13,519 nt of DNA from JBBSOW01 sp038259365 (GCA_038259365.1 JBBSOW010000083.1:1-13519); one strand, 5' to 3'. Positions 5,670 through 13,389 are shown, numbered from the stretch's first letter. Notes: generated by a model not told the origin, from the sequence alone. Made by a program: numbers and translations.

Positions 5670-8474
5670 GTGGCAAACCCGCGCCGTCTGGTCATCGTCG
5701 AGTCGCCCACCAAGGCGACCAAGATCGCCGGTTTCCTGGGTGACGGTTACATCGTCGAATCCAGTCGTGGACACATTCGCGACCTGCCCACCGGAGCCTC
5801 GGAGGTGCCGGCCAAGTACAAGGGTGAGAAGTGGGCGCGCACCGGGGTGGACGTGGAGAACGGCTTCGAACCGCTGTACGTGGTCGCCGCCGAGAAGAAG
5901 GCCATGGTGCGCTCGCTGAAGGCCGCGCTCGGTTCGGTCGACGAACTCCTCCTTGCCACCGACGGTGACCGCGAGGGCGAGGCCATCGCCTGGCATCTGC
6001 TGCAAGAACTCAAGCCCAAGGTGCCGGCCAAGCGCATGGTGTTCCACGAGATCACCGAGTCCGCGATCAACGAGGCCGTCCGCCACCCCCGAGAACTCGA
6101 CACCGACCTCGTCGACGCGCAAGAGACTCGCCGGATCCTCGACCGCCTCTACGGTTACGAGGTGTCCCCCGTGCTGTGGAAGAAGGTCATGCCGCGGCTC
6201 TCCGCGGGACGCGTGCAGTCGGTCGCCACGCGTCTGGTCGTGGATAAGGAGAAACAGCGGATCGCGTTCTCCTCGGCGGGGTACTGGGACATCGACGCCC
6301 GGCTCGACACGCGTCTTCCGAACGCCGGCGAGGCTGGCGAGCCCAACCTCTTCGACGCCCGGCTGACCAGGGTCGGAGCGGCCAAGATTGCCCAGGGGCG
6401 CGATTTCGACGCCGACGCCAAGCTGAGCGACGAAGGCCTGCTGCACCTGGACGAAGTGGGAGCCAAGGCCCTCGCCGACCGACTCCAGACCGCGAGCTAC
6501 ACCGTTGCCTCGGTCGAGTCCAAGCCCTATACCCGGCGCCCCTACGCGCCGTTTCGGACCACCACGCTGCAGCAGGAGGCCGGCCGCAAGCTCGGCTTCT
6601 CCTCCCAGCGCGCCATGTCGGTGGCCCAAGAGCTGTACGAGGGCGGCTACATCACCTACATGCGTACCGACTCGGTGACCTTGGCCAGCAGCGCCATCGC
6701 CGCCGCCCGGACCCAGGTCACCCAACTCTTCGGCGAGCGTTACCTGCCCGCGAGCCCGCGGGTCTACGCCTCAAAGGTGAAGAACGCCCAGGAGGCCCAC
6801 GAGGCGATCCGGCCGGCGGGGGAAACCTTCGCCACCCCGGCGCAGACGGGGCTGCGCGGAGACGCCTTTCGGCTCTACGAGCTGATCTGGATGCGGACCA
6901 TCGCTTCCCAGATGGCCGACGCCCAAGGCGAGTCGGTCAGCGTCAGGATCGCCGCCCAGCCCGCGTCCGGCGAGGAGTGCACCTTCGTGGCCAGCGGCCG
7001 CACGATCACCTTCCACGGCTTCCTGAAGGCCTACGTGGAGTCGGTCGAGGAGGCGGCGGACAGCCAGAGCGCTAGCAAGCAGAGCGACGACTCCCAGAGC
7101 CGGCTGCCCAAGTTGTCCGAGCGGCAATCCCTACGGGCCGACGAGGTGAGCGCCGCCGGGCACGAGACCAAGCCGCCGGCCCGCTACACCGAGCCCTCGT
7201 TGGTGGCCAAGCTGGAGGAGTTGGAGATCGGCCGGCCCTCGACGTACGCCTCGATCATCCGGACCATCACCAGCCGCGATTACGTGTTCAAGAAGGGCTC
7301 GGCCTTGGTGCCGACCTGGCTGGCGTTCGCCGTGACCCGGCTGCTGGTGGAGCACTTTCCCCGGCTGGTGGACTACAAGTTCACCGCGCAGATGGAGGAG
7401 ACCCTCGACGAGATCGCCAACGGCTCGGCGCAGCGCGTCGAGGTTCTCACCGACTTCTACTTCGGCGACGACGACGGCGGATCCGATCACGAGGGCCTGC
7501 TCAAGCTCGTCAGCGAGTTGGGCGAGATCGACGCCCGGAAACTTTCGACCTTTCCCCTCGGCGACATCGATTCCGGCGTCGTCGTGCGGGTGGGACGCTA
7601 CGGCACCTACGTCGAGGACGAGCAGGAACGCCGCGCGAACGTCAGCGACGAGCTGCCCCCCGACGAACTGACCGTCGAGCTGGCCAAGGAGCTGCTGGAC
7701 TCGCCCATGGGGGAGGAGCGGGAACTGGGTATCGACCCGGAAACGCACAACCCGATCGTGGCCAAATCCGGGCGCTTCGGCCCCTACGTCACCGAGGTGC
7801 TCGACGAGGACGCGCCCAAGAGCGGGAAGCCGCGGACGGGTTCCTTATTCGCCTCGATGGCCTTGGACACGGTCACCCTGGAGGACGCGCTCAAGCTGAT
7901 GAGCCTTCCGCGGGTCGTGGGCGTCGACGCCGAGGGCGTCGAGGTGACCGCCCAAAACGGTCGCTACGGCCCCTATCTGAAGAAGGGCACCGACTCGAGG
8001 TCGCTCACCAGCGAGGAGCAGATCTTCACCATCACGATGGAACAGGCCGAGGCCATCTACGCCCAACCCAAGCAACGCGGACGGGCCGCGGCCAAGCCCC
8101 CGTTGAAGGAGTTGGGCACCGACCCGGTCTCGGGTAACCCGATGGTGGTCAAGGACGGACGCTTCGGGGCCTACGTGACCGACGGCGAATACAACGCCAC
8201 GCTGCGCCGCGAGGACGCGGTGGAATCCATCACGCCCGAGCGGGGTGCGGAGCTGTTGGCGGAGAAGCGGGCCAAGGGGCCCGCCAAGAAGAAACCTGCT
8301 CAGAAAGCACCCGCCAAGAAGGCGCCGGCGAAGAAGGCACCGGCCAAGAAGGCACCGGCCAAGAAGGCAGGCCCTACGAACAAGGCGCCGGCCAAGAGGG
8401 CGAGCGCTGCGAAGAGGGCGCCGGCCAAGGCGGCCGCCGACAAGGTGGCGAGGGTCTCGCCCGATTCGAAGTAG
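5670..8474 (+). CDS. topA: DNA topoisomerase I (type IA)
   Basis: TopA relaxes negatively supercoiled DNA by cutting one strand through a 5'-phosphotyrosine link. This 934-residue protein opens with the TOPRIM domain: LVIVESPTKA with Glu11, and the metal-binding DxDxE in ATDGDREGEAIAWHL (Asp98, Asp100, Glu102). The active-site Tyr330 lies in ITYMRTDS. The LEELEIGRPSTYASII segment and the rest of the toroid core follow. Beyond about residue 630 there are four repeats with a GR(F/Y)GxY core, the zinc-free C-terminal type of actinobacteria; there are no Cys4 fingers. A tail of about 60 residues rich in Lys, Ala and Pro ends the protein, as in mycobacterial TopA, where such tails help DNA binding and processivity. 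Part of it is coded by four 15-bp tandem repeats. A low-complexity Ser/Gln/Asp insert lies near residue 460-475. The next gene starts 8 nt after the stop, so this gene probably heads an operon. Confidence 0.98.
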   Translation: MANPRRLVIVESPTKATKIAGFLGDGYIVESSRGHIRDLPTGASEVPAKYKGEKWARTGVDVENGFEPLYVVAAEKKAMVRSLKAALGSVDELLLATDGDREGEAIAWHLLQELKPKVPAKRMVFHEITESAINEAVRHPRELDTDLVDAQETRRILDRLYGYEVSPVLWKKVMPRLSAGRVQSVATRLVVDKEKQRIAFSSAGYWDIDARLDTRLPNAGEAGEPNLFDARLTRVGAAKIAQGRDFDADAKLSDEGLLHLDEVGAKALADRLQTASYTVASVESKPYTRRPYAPFRTTTLQQEAGRKLGFSSQRAMSVAQELYEGGYITYMRTDSVTLASSAIAAARTQVTQLFGERYLPASPRVYASKVKNAQEAHEAIRPAGETFATPAQTGLRGDAFRLYELIWMRTIASQMADAQGESVSVRIAAQPASGEECTFVASGRTITFHGFLKAYVESVEEAADSQSASKQSDDSQSRLPKLSERQSLRADEVSAAGHETKPPARYTEPSLVAKLEELEIGRPSTYASIIRTITSRDYVFKKGSALVPTWLAFAVTRLLVEHFPRLVDYKFTAQMEETLDEIANGSAQRVEVLTDFYFGDDDGGSDHEGLLKLVSELGEIDARKLSTFPLGDIDSGVVVRVGRYGTYVEDEQERRANVSDELPPDELTVELAKELLDSPMGEERELGIDPETHNPIVAKSGRFGPYVTEVLDEDAPKSGKPRTGSLFASMALDTVTLEDALKLMSLPRVVGVDAEGVEVTAQNGRYGPYLKKGTDSRSLTSEEQIFTITMEQAEAIYAQPKQRGRAAAKPPLKELGTDPVSGNPMVVKDGRFGAYVTDGEYNATLRREDAVESITPERGAELLAEKRAKGPAKKKPAQKAPAKKAPAKKAPAKKAPAKKAGPTNKAPAKRASAAKRAPAKAAADKVARVSPDSK
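8307..8366. repeat. Four tandem 15-bp repeats in the topA tail
   Basis: Units at 8307, 8322, 8337 and 8352 each encode APAKK. The last two are identical at the DNA level and the others differ at one or two third positions. Related APAK units follow to about 8430. Array length sets the length of the basic tail and could vary by slippage. Confidence 0.92.
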
Positions 8475-8482
8475 CTCGACCG

Positions 8483-9928
8483 ATGGGCAAGAAGAAGCTT
8501 CAGACCAAGTCGCGGTTTTTCGACTTGCCCTTCAGCGCGCCCTCCCCGCCGATCAGCAATCCCGAGATCGGCCTGGCCGGAGCCATTCGCCGGGGCTCCG
8601 AGCACAGCTACACCATGAACGTCACGCTCTTGGATGCGCCGGATCAGCGGCTGATCAAGGCAGGCATCGTGCTGGCCCATCGCGTCGTCGACGGGCGCGG
8701 GGAGTGGTATCTCGACGCCCCGTCCTGGGCGCCTTGGCTGCCCGTCGACGAGATCGAACAGATGGGCGACGCCGAGTTGCCGCAACGGTTCGCCGAACTG
8801 GTGTTGCCGTTTCGGCGCTGGGCGACCCTCGGCTTCATGGCCGCGCTCGCCTGTGAGCGCAACGAGTTCGTGTTGCGCGATCGAGACCGTCTGCCCTTGG
8901 CGATTATTCGCGACGACAAGGTCAGCGCCGCCCGCTCCGGGTTGACTTTCGCCCGCTACCGCGAGGTGACGCTGCACCCGATCAACCTCAACCGCGAACA
9001 ACTCGGTTGGCTGACCGAGATGGTGCAACACGCCGGGGGGTCGCGGCTACCGGCCCTGCCGCACGTGCTCCAGCGGTTGGGAGCCACGCGAGGCGGCCCG
9101 CGGGTCGGGGCCACACCGATGGAGTGGGACGAGTTCACCGATGTGGAGACCTTCGTCGGCGGACTGATCGGCTCGCGGCACCAGCAGCTCCTAGCCGCCG
9201 ACCTGATGGTTCGCTCGGGCCGCCTCGAGAAGTGCGATGAGCTGTGCCGGGTTCTGCGCAGGCTGCGCAGCGAGTTGTCGGGCCTGGCCTCGGTCCTCGA
9301 TCCGATCTGGTTGATGGACGTCGACGCCGAGCTCGGCTGGGCCGATGCGGAGCTGTCGGGCTCCGGACTCGACGGTCGGCGGGTGCTGCAAGGCGAGCGA
9401 TACCTCCGGCTGTTGGACAGGCTGGTGTTGGCCACTCGGGCTCCCGAGGTGGGACAGGCGGGCGCCAACCCCGCCGCCGAGGTCCTGCGCGCCGTGGTGG
9501 AACAGGGCGTCGCCGCCGTGCACGCCATCGTCGCCGAGCTGAGCGAGTCGGGGCCAGCAAGACAGTGGGAGCAGGCCGCGGTTCTCGTGGCCCAACTCGC
9601 GGACAGCTGCGAGCTGGCCCTGTTGCTGCTGCCGGACTGGGCGGAGCCCATCCGGGCGAAATGCCAGCGCCTGGGTGAACTCGTGGCCGCCGGGCAGAAC
9701 CCCGGCCTGGACGAGCTGGGCGCCCGATACGCGCAGCCGGATGCCGCCCCGCCACACCACGCCGCGCCCGATGACACCGCGCCCGATCAAGAGGTGATTG
9801 TCGCGCGGGCCTTCGCCGACGGACGCGCGTACGAGAGACGGCGAACCGAGCAGCTGGCGCAGCGTCGGGACGCGCTGGCCGAGCTGCCGAAGCGGGTACG
9901 CAAGCTCGACAAGGCGGTGCGGAGTTGA
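8483..9928 (+). CDS. Degenerate CYTH-CHAD domain protein
   Basis: A 481-residue protein whose layout resembles CYTH-CHAD proteins. The CYTH-like part (~30-195) has LLDAPDQRLIKAGIVLAHR, matching the YxDTPDxRLxxAGxxLRxR signature, then GEWYLDAP and a later REVTLHP strand. The N-terminal ExExK motif that binds metal and triphosphate is not visible, so catalysis is doubtful. The CHAD-like part (~215-420) has HQQLLAADLMVRSG, then EKCDELCRVLRRLRSEL. In typical CHAD domains the second stretch reads like EAVHRMRVATRRLRSAL, so the signature His appears replaced by Asp. CHAD domains are known to bind polyphosphate; whether this one can is open. The end (~460-481) is a basic coiled segment, with a small 5-residue repeat (AAPDD/TAPDQ) before it. 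It starts 8 nt after topA and its TGA overlaps the tmk TTG. Distant homology is inferred by eye and needs a profile search. Confidence 0.65.
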   Translation: MGKKKLQTKSRFFDLPFSAPSPPISNPEIGLAGAIRRGSEHSYTMNVTLLDAPDQRLIKAGIVLAHRVVDGRGEWYLDAPSWAPWLPVDEIEQMGDAELPQRFAELVLPFRRWATLGFMAALACERNEFVLRDRDRLPLAIIRDDKVSAARSGLTFARYREVTLHPINLNREQLGWLTEMVQHAGGSRLPALPHVLQRLGATRGGPRVGATPMEWDEFTDVETFVGGLIGSRHQQLLAADLMVRSGRLEKCDELCRVLRRLRSELSGLASVLDPIWLMDVDAELGWADAELSGSGLDGRRVLQGERYLRLLDRLVLATRAPEVGQAGANPAAEVLRAVVEQGVAAVHAIVAELSESGPARQWEQAAVLVAQLADSCELALLLLPDWAEPIRAKCQRLGELVAAGQNPGLDELGARYAQPDAAPPHHAAPDDTAPDQEVIVARAFADGRAYERRRTEQLAQRRDALAELPKRVRKLDKAVRS

Positions 9929-10587
9929 GCAGCCGCGCATCCAACCGGGACAACCACGGACTCTTCGTCGTCTTCGAGGGTGGCGACGCGGTCGGCAAGA
10001 GCACCCAGGTGGCGTTGTTGGTGGACGAACTCAGCCGCGCCGGCTGTGAGGTCGTCCGAACCCGGCAACCCGGTGATACCGGGGCGGGACGGCTCATCCG
10101 GGCGATCGTGTTAGACCCCGCGACCGGGGATCTCTCCCCCAAGGCCGAGGCGCTGCTGTACGCGGCCGATAAGGCCCACCACGGGCACGAGGTGGTGCGG
10201 CCGGCCTTGGCGCGCGGGGCCGTCGTGGTCTGCGATCGCTACGTGGATTCGATGCTGGCCTATCAGGGGGCCGGGCGAGTTCTGGAGCTCGAAGAGGTGG
10301 AACGGATCGCGCGCTGGGCCACCGACGACCTCCGGCCAGACCTCACGGTCTTGTTGGATTTGGACCCCGACGAGGCCGTGGCCAAGCTCGCCGAACACGA
10401 TCGCCTGGAAGCCGCCGGGGCCGAGTTTCACGCCCGAGTGCGGCTGAGATTCGTCGAGCTCGCCAGCCGCGATCCCGAGCGGTACCTGCTGTTGGCGGCC
10501 CGCGAGGACCGCGCCGAGATCGCCCGGCAGGTGTTGGCCCGGGTGCGCGAGCTCCTCGCCGCGAAGTCGTCGGCAGATGATGTCTGA
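9925..10587 (+). CDS. tmk: Thymidylate kinase (dTMP kinase)
   Basis: Phosphorylates dTMP to dTDP with ATP, the step leading to dTTP. The protein has 220 residues, close to the usual 205-215. Walker A is GGDAVGKST (19-27). RTRQPGDTGAGR (45-56) is the dTMP-binding region, usually TREPGGT, so Gln-Pro-Gly-Asp is a variant. CDRYVDSMLAYQG (103-115) carries the conserved Asp-Arg-Tyr. HDRLEAAGAEFHARVR (158-173) is the LID region and following helix. The TTG start at 9925 forms TTGA with the stop of the preceding gene (9926-9928), so translation is likely coupled; GGAG lies directly before it. holB follows after 21 nt. Placement between topA and holB agrees with the arrangement seen in many actinobacteria and supports a housekeeping role. 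Confidence 0.94.
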   Translation: MSSRASNRDNHGLFVVFEGGDAVGKSTQVALLVDELSRAGCEVVRTRQPGDTGAGRLIRAIVLDPATGDLSPKAEALLYAADKAHHGHEVVRPALARGAVVVCDRYVDSMLAYQGAGRVLELEEVERIARWATDDLRPDLTVLLDLDPDEAVAKLAEHDRLEAAGAEFHARVRLRFVELASRDPERYLLLAAREDRAEIARQVLARVRELLAAKSSADDV

Positions 10588-10596
10588 GCGCGCAGG

Positions 10597-10602
10597 CATA
10601 CT
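10597..10602 (+). promoter_or_regulatory. Possible internal -10 box for leaderless holB
   Basis: CATACT has the two most conserved -10 bases (A2, T6) and ends 6 nt before the GTG at 10609. The spacing equals that seen at argJ. No ribosome binding site precedes the GTG, so a leaderless internal transcript is plausible. Confidence 0.33.
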
Positions 10603-10608
10603 GGCCCA

Positions 10609-11790
10609 GTGAGCACCACTACCGGCGAGGCGTCCGATCCTCCAACCCCGCTCAGCGGGGTGTGGGCCGAGCTCATCGGGCAGGAGAGGTCGGTGGCGCT
10701 GCTGCAACGCGCCGTCGCCGGCCGCGCCCACGCGATGTCGCACGCCTGGTTGATCACGGGGCCGCCCGGTTCGGGGCGCTCGAACGCGGCCAGGGCCTTC
10801 GCGGCGGCGCTCCAGTGCGAAGACGGTGGTTGCGGCACCTGTCGAAGCTGTCGCACCACGCTCGGCGGGGCGCATCCCGACGTCACGCTCGTCCGCACCG
10901 AGATGCTCTCGATCGGGGTAGACGAGGTCCGCGATCTGGTGCGACGGGCGGCCATGAGCCCCACGCTGGGACGACACCAGGTGTTGATCGTCGAAGACGC
11001 CGATCGCGTCACCGAACGCGGGGCCGACGCGCTGCTGAAGAGCATCGAGGAGCCGGCGCCGAAGACGGTGTGGGTGTTGTGTGCTCCCACCGCTGACGAC
11101 GTCGTCGCTACGATCCGCTCGCGGTGCCGCCTGCTGCACCTGGCGACGCCGACCTCGGCCGCCGTGGCGAAGCTGCTGCAGGTCCGAGACGGCATCGACC
11201 CCGCGCTCGCCTTCTACGCCGCCCGGGCCGCGCAGGGCCACATCGGAAGGGCTCGATTGTTGGCCCGCCACGAGGAGATCCGGCAGCGTCGGCACGAGAT
11301 CTTGCAGATCCCCGGCCGGCTCACCAGCTTGGGGGCATGCCTCGACGCAGCGAGCGATCTGGTCAAGACCGCGGCGGCCGAAGCGGCGAAGGTGACGGCC
11401 AAGCAGGACGACGCCGAGCGGGCCGATCTCGAGCAGGCGTTGGGTTTTGGGGCCAAGGGGGCGCGGCCGCGCCACGCTCAAGCCCAGCTCAAGGAACTCG
11501 AGGAGCAGCAGAAGGCCCGGCTCAAACGGCTGCAGCGAGACGCGCTGGATCGAGCGCTCACCGAGCTCACCACGTTCTACCGCGATGTGCTGAGCGTGCA
11601 GACCCGGAGCGGGGCCGAACTCGTCAACCCCGAACTCGGCGCGCAGATCTCCACCCTCGCCAAACGGGGAACCCCGGAGCAGACCTTGGCCAGGATCGAC
11701 GCCCTGTTGTCCTGCCGAACGGCGCTGGAGACCAACGTGGCACCCCTGTTGGCGGTGGAGGCGATGCTGATCGGCCTCGTCAAGGGCTAA
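10609..11790 (+). CDS. holB: DNA polymerase III subunit delta' (clamp loader)
   Basis: Delta' is part of the clamp loader that puts the beta sliding clamp on primed DNA. The 393-residue protein begins with WAELIGQERSVALLQRAV and has HAWLITGPPGSGRS (45-58), a P-loop in which the usual Lys is Arg (Arg57). Delta' is normally not an active ATPase, so this is expected. Four cysteines (70, 75, 78, 81) form the zinc-binding module. VLIVEDADRV (125-134) is the degenerate Walker B, LLKSIEEP (142-149) is typical of the family, and the SRC motif (171-173) supplies the arginine finger for the neighbouring subunit. Residues ~260-330 form a charged helical, possibly coiled-coil stretch before the C-terminal helical domain. 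GTG at 10609 fits the N-terminus and a possible -10 box. It follows tmk by 21 nt. Confidence 0.95.
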   Translation: MSTTTGEASDPPTPLSGVWAELIGQERSVALLQRAVAGRAHAMSHAWLITGPPGSGRSNAARAFAAALQCEDGGCGTCRSCRTTLGGAHPDVTLVRTEMLSIGVDEVRDLVRRAAMSPTLGRHQVLIVEDADRVTERGADALLKSIEEPAPKTVWVLCAPTADDVVATIRSRCRLLHLATPTSAAVAKLLQVRDGIDPALAFYAARAAQGHIGRARLLARHEEIRQRRHEILQIPGRLTSLGACLDAASDLVKTAAAEAAKVTAKQDDAERADLEQALGFGAKGARPRHAQAQLKELEEQQKARLKRLQRDALDRALTELTTFYRDVLSVQTRSGAELVNPELGAQISTLAKRGTPEQTLARIDALLSCRTALETNVAPLLAVEAMLIGLVKG

Positions 11791-11903
11791 ACGCTGCGAA
11801 AAACCGCAGACTTCGGCGACACTCCGAGGCGCGTGGGGCGCTGATGGCCGCTAAGTTTGGGAAGCTGGAGTCTTCACTAGGCCAATTTTGGTCAACGCTG
11901 AGC

Positions 11904-11909
11904 AAAGGA
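11904..11909 (+). promoter_or_regulatory. Ribosome binding site of the DoxX-family gene
   Basis: AAAGGA lies 7 nt before the ATG at 11917 and supports that start. The 126-nt gap before it (11791-11916) is less GC-rich than its surroundings. It also holds a weak 5-bp hairpin (11794-11798 with 11805-11809) and a possible -10 box TAAGTT (11852-11857). Confidence 0.6.
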
Positions 11910-11916
11910 TCGACTG

Positions 11917-13389
11917 ATGACGACTAATAATCCTAACGATGACGCGTGGACCGATTCTGCGCCTCAGGAGGAAGACTCCCAGCAGTCGCACGACGGTGGC
12001 GACGTGGGCGGTTCGCCATCCACCGCCTCGTTCAAGGTCGTGACCCCTACCGAAGGCGGGTCCGCTGCCGTGACGCGGGAAGAGATCGAGCGCCAGACCG
12101 CCGAGATGGCCGCTCGGGACGACGCGCCGAGCCACATCGATTACGGGGCCCTGCTTGGCGCGTCGAGCCACGACGATTCCGCGGAATCGAGCGATCAAGA
12201 GGCGGGCACGGTTGGCGACGCTGGGTCCAGCAATCGTGAAGACCTCGGCCACGATCAGGATGGGCACGAGGATCAGGATCGGCACGAGGATCAGGATCGG
12301 CACGAGGATCAGGATCGGCACGAGGATCAGGACGATGACGGTGATGATCACGGCCTCGCCGCCCGGCCCGGGCACGAGTTCGAGCAAGGCGATGGCGAGC
12401 AAGCGGATCGCAGCCTCGGCGGCCACGACGTCGGCGAGGATCACGAAGACCACGGCCTGAGCGGCGCCCACGCCGCCGCAGAGCAGGAGACTGCCGATCG
12501 CAGCCTCGGCGGCCACGACGACGGCGAGGATCACGAAGACCACGGCCTGGACGGCGCCCACCCCGCCGCAGAGCAGGAGCCCCGCGATCACAGCCTTGGC
12601 GGCCACGAAGTCGAGGATGACCGGGACGAGCCCAGTCTCGGCGGCCACAGTCCTCACCAGCGGCGCGAGGACGCCGCAGAGGAGCAGACGGTGATCGCGG
12701 AACCGCGCGGCCAGGCCTCGCCGACGCTGTACCGGGAGAGCGGCTCCGCCGACTCCGACACCAGCGATTCGGCCACGGCAGTCGCTCCGGCGGCGTCGGC
12801 GCCTGTGGTCACTCCCGTGCCACCGCCGGCCCCCGACCGGGCGCAGCAGCGGGCTGAGCGCGATCATGCCCTCGGCAAGCGCGAGAAGCAACAGGGTGCG
12901 CAGGAGCAGGCGCCGGCGAAGCCGAGACCCAACACCGACAAGTTCTTCGGCTCGCTGGGGCTCTTCGTGTTGCGGGTGGCGCTGGCCGCAGTCTTTTGTA
13001 TCTACGGCCTGCAGAAGATCAGGGGCATCGAGGGCGTGCAGGCCACGTTGACGAGCACGGCGCTGCGCGACATCGTGCCCGAGAACTTCATGCTGTTGCT
13101 GGCCTGGGCCTTGGCAATCGGCGAGCTGGTTATCGCGGCCGGGTTGTTGTTCGGCTTCCTCACCCGGATCGCCGGATTTGGTGCCGCCCTGGTGGGCGTG
13201 GGCGCGCTGGTGTTGGTGCAGTGGTTGACCAACCCGATCTCCCTCGAGCCAGGCGCTGGCTTCCCCGGCGCTGTGGAGCTGATGATGGCCGCGGGTGGGC
13301 TGTTGTTCCTCTTCCTCGGTGCGGGCCGGTGGAGCATCGACGGTGCCATTCGCTCCCGTCGGGCCGCCAAGAAGGCGACGCAGCACTAG
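11917..13389 (+). CDS. DoxX-family membrane protein with His/Asp-rich repeat domain
   Basis: A 490-residue protein in two parts. Residues 1-~335 are hydrophilic, acidic and probably disordered: a polar start, HEDQDR repeats (117-138), 30-residue repeats with SLGGH motifs (164-~245), a Ser/Asp/Thr stretch, a Pro/Ala/Val segment (286-306) and a charged segment before the membrane. Residues ~343-475 form a DoxX-type domain with four predicted membrane helices: LGLFVLRVALAAVFCIYGLQKI, MLLLAWALAIGELVIAAGLLF, a third at ~417-437 (ending VQWL), and a fourth at ~451-469. The ILRxxxGxxF/GxxKI and GELxxGxxLxxGxxTR patterns are typical. Small DoxX proteins are usually about 130-170 residues, so the N-terminal extension is the odd part. 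With no signal peptide, it is probably cytoplasmic. Its His and Asp density suggests metal binding, but this is an inference. No partner gene is visible because the window ends just downstream. Confidence 0.83.
   Translation: MTTNNPNDDAWTDSAPQEEDSQQSHDGGDVGGSPSTASFKVVTPTEGGSAAVTREEIERQTAEMAARDDAPSHIDYGALLGASSHDDSAESSDQEAGTVGDAGSSNREDLGHDQDGHEDQDRHEDQDRHEDQDRHEDQDDDGDDHGLAARPGHEFEQGDGEQADRSLGGHDVGEDHEDHGLSGAHAAAEQETADRSLGGHDDGEDHEDHGLDGAHPAAEQEPRDHSLGGHEVEDDRDEPSLGGHSPHQRREDAAEEQTVIAEPRGQASPTLYRESGSADSDTSDSATAVAPAASAPVVTPVPPPAPDRAQQRAERDHALGKREKQQGAQEQAPAKPRPNTDKFFGSLGLFVLRVALAAVFCIYGLQKIRGIEGVQATLTSTALRDIVPENFMLLLAWALAIGELVIAAGLLFGFLTRIAGFGAALVGVGALVLVQWLTNPISLEPGAGFPGAVELMMAAGGLLFLFLGAGRWSIDGAIRSRRAAKKATQH
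12265..12336. repeat. 18-bp tandem repeats encoding HEDQDR
   Basis: Units 12265-12282, 12283-12300 and 12301-12318 are identical at all 18 bases, and a fourth (12319-12336) diverges only near its end. A shorter imperfect copy precedes them. Complete DNA identity implies recent expansion. Confidence 0.96.
12406..12630. repeat. 90-bp tandem repeats encoding 30-residue SLGGH units
   Basis: Units 12406-12495 and 12496-12585 are nearly identical; a third beginning at 12586 diverges after about 45 bp. Each full unit holds SLGGH and, half a unit later, GLSGAH or GLDGAH, so the 30-residue unit looks like two diverged 15-residue halves. Confidence 0.93.

Noticed and set aside
5442..6725. A 427-codon minus-strand ORF across the end of argJ and the start of topA
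   Set aside because: It overlaps two confidently identified genes and is low-complexity Gly/His/Val-rich shadow coding, which is common in high-GC DNA.
10111..11481. A 456-codon minus-strand ORF across tmk and holB
   Set aside because: It spans two genes with clear motifs (Walker A, DRY, SRC) on the other strand and shows no domain of its own.
12265..12630. A CRISPR-like look of the short direct repeats
   Set aside because: The units are contiguous with no spacers, stay in frame within an open coding sequence, and no cas gene is present.
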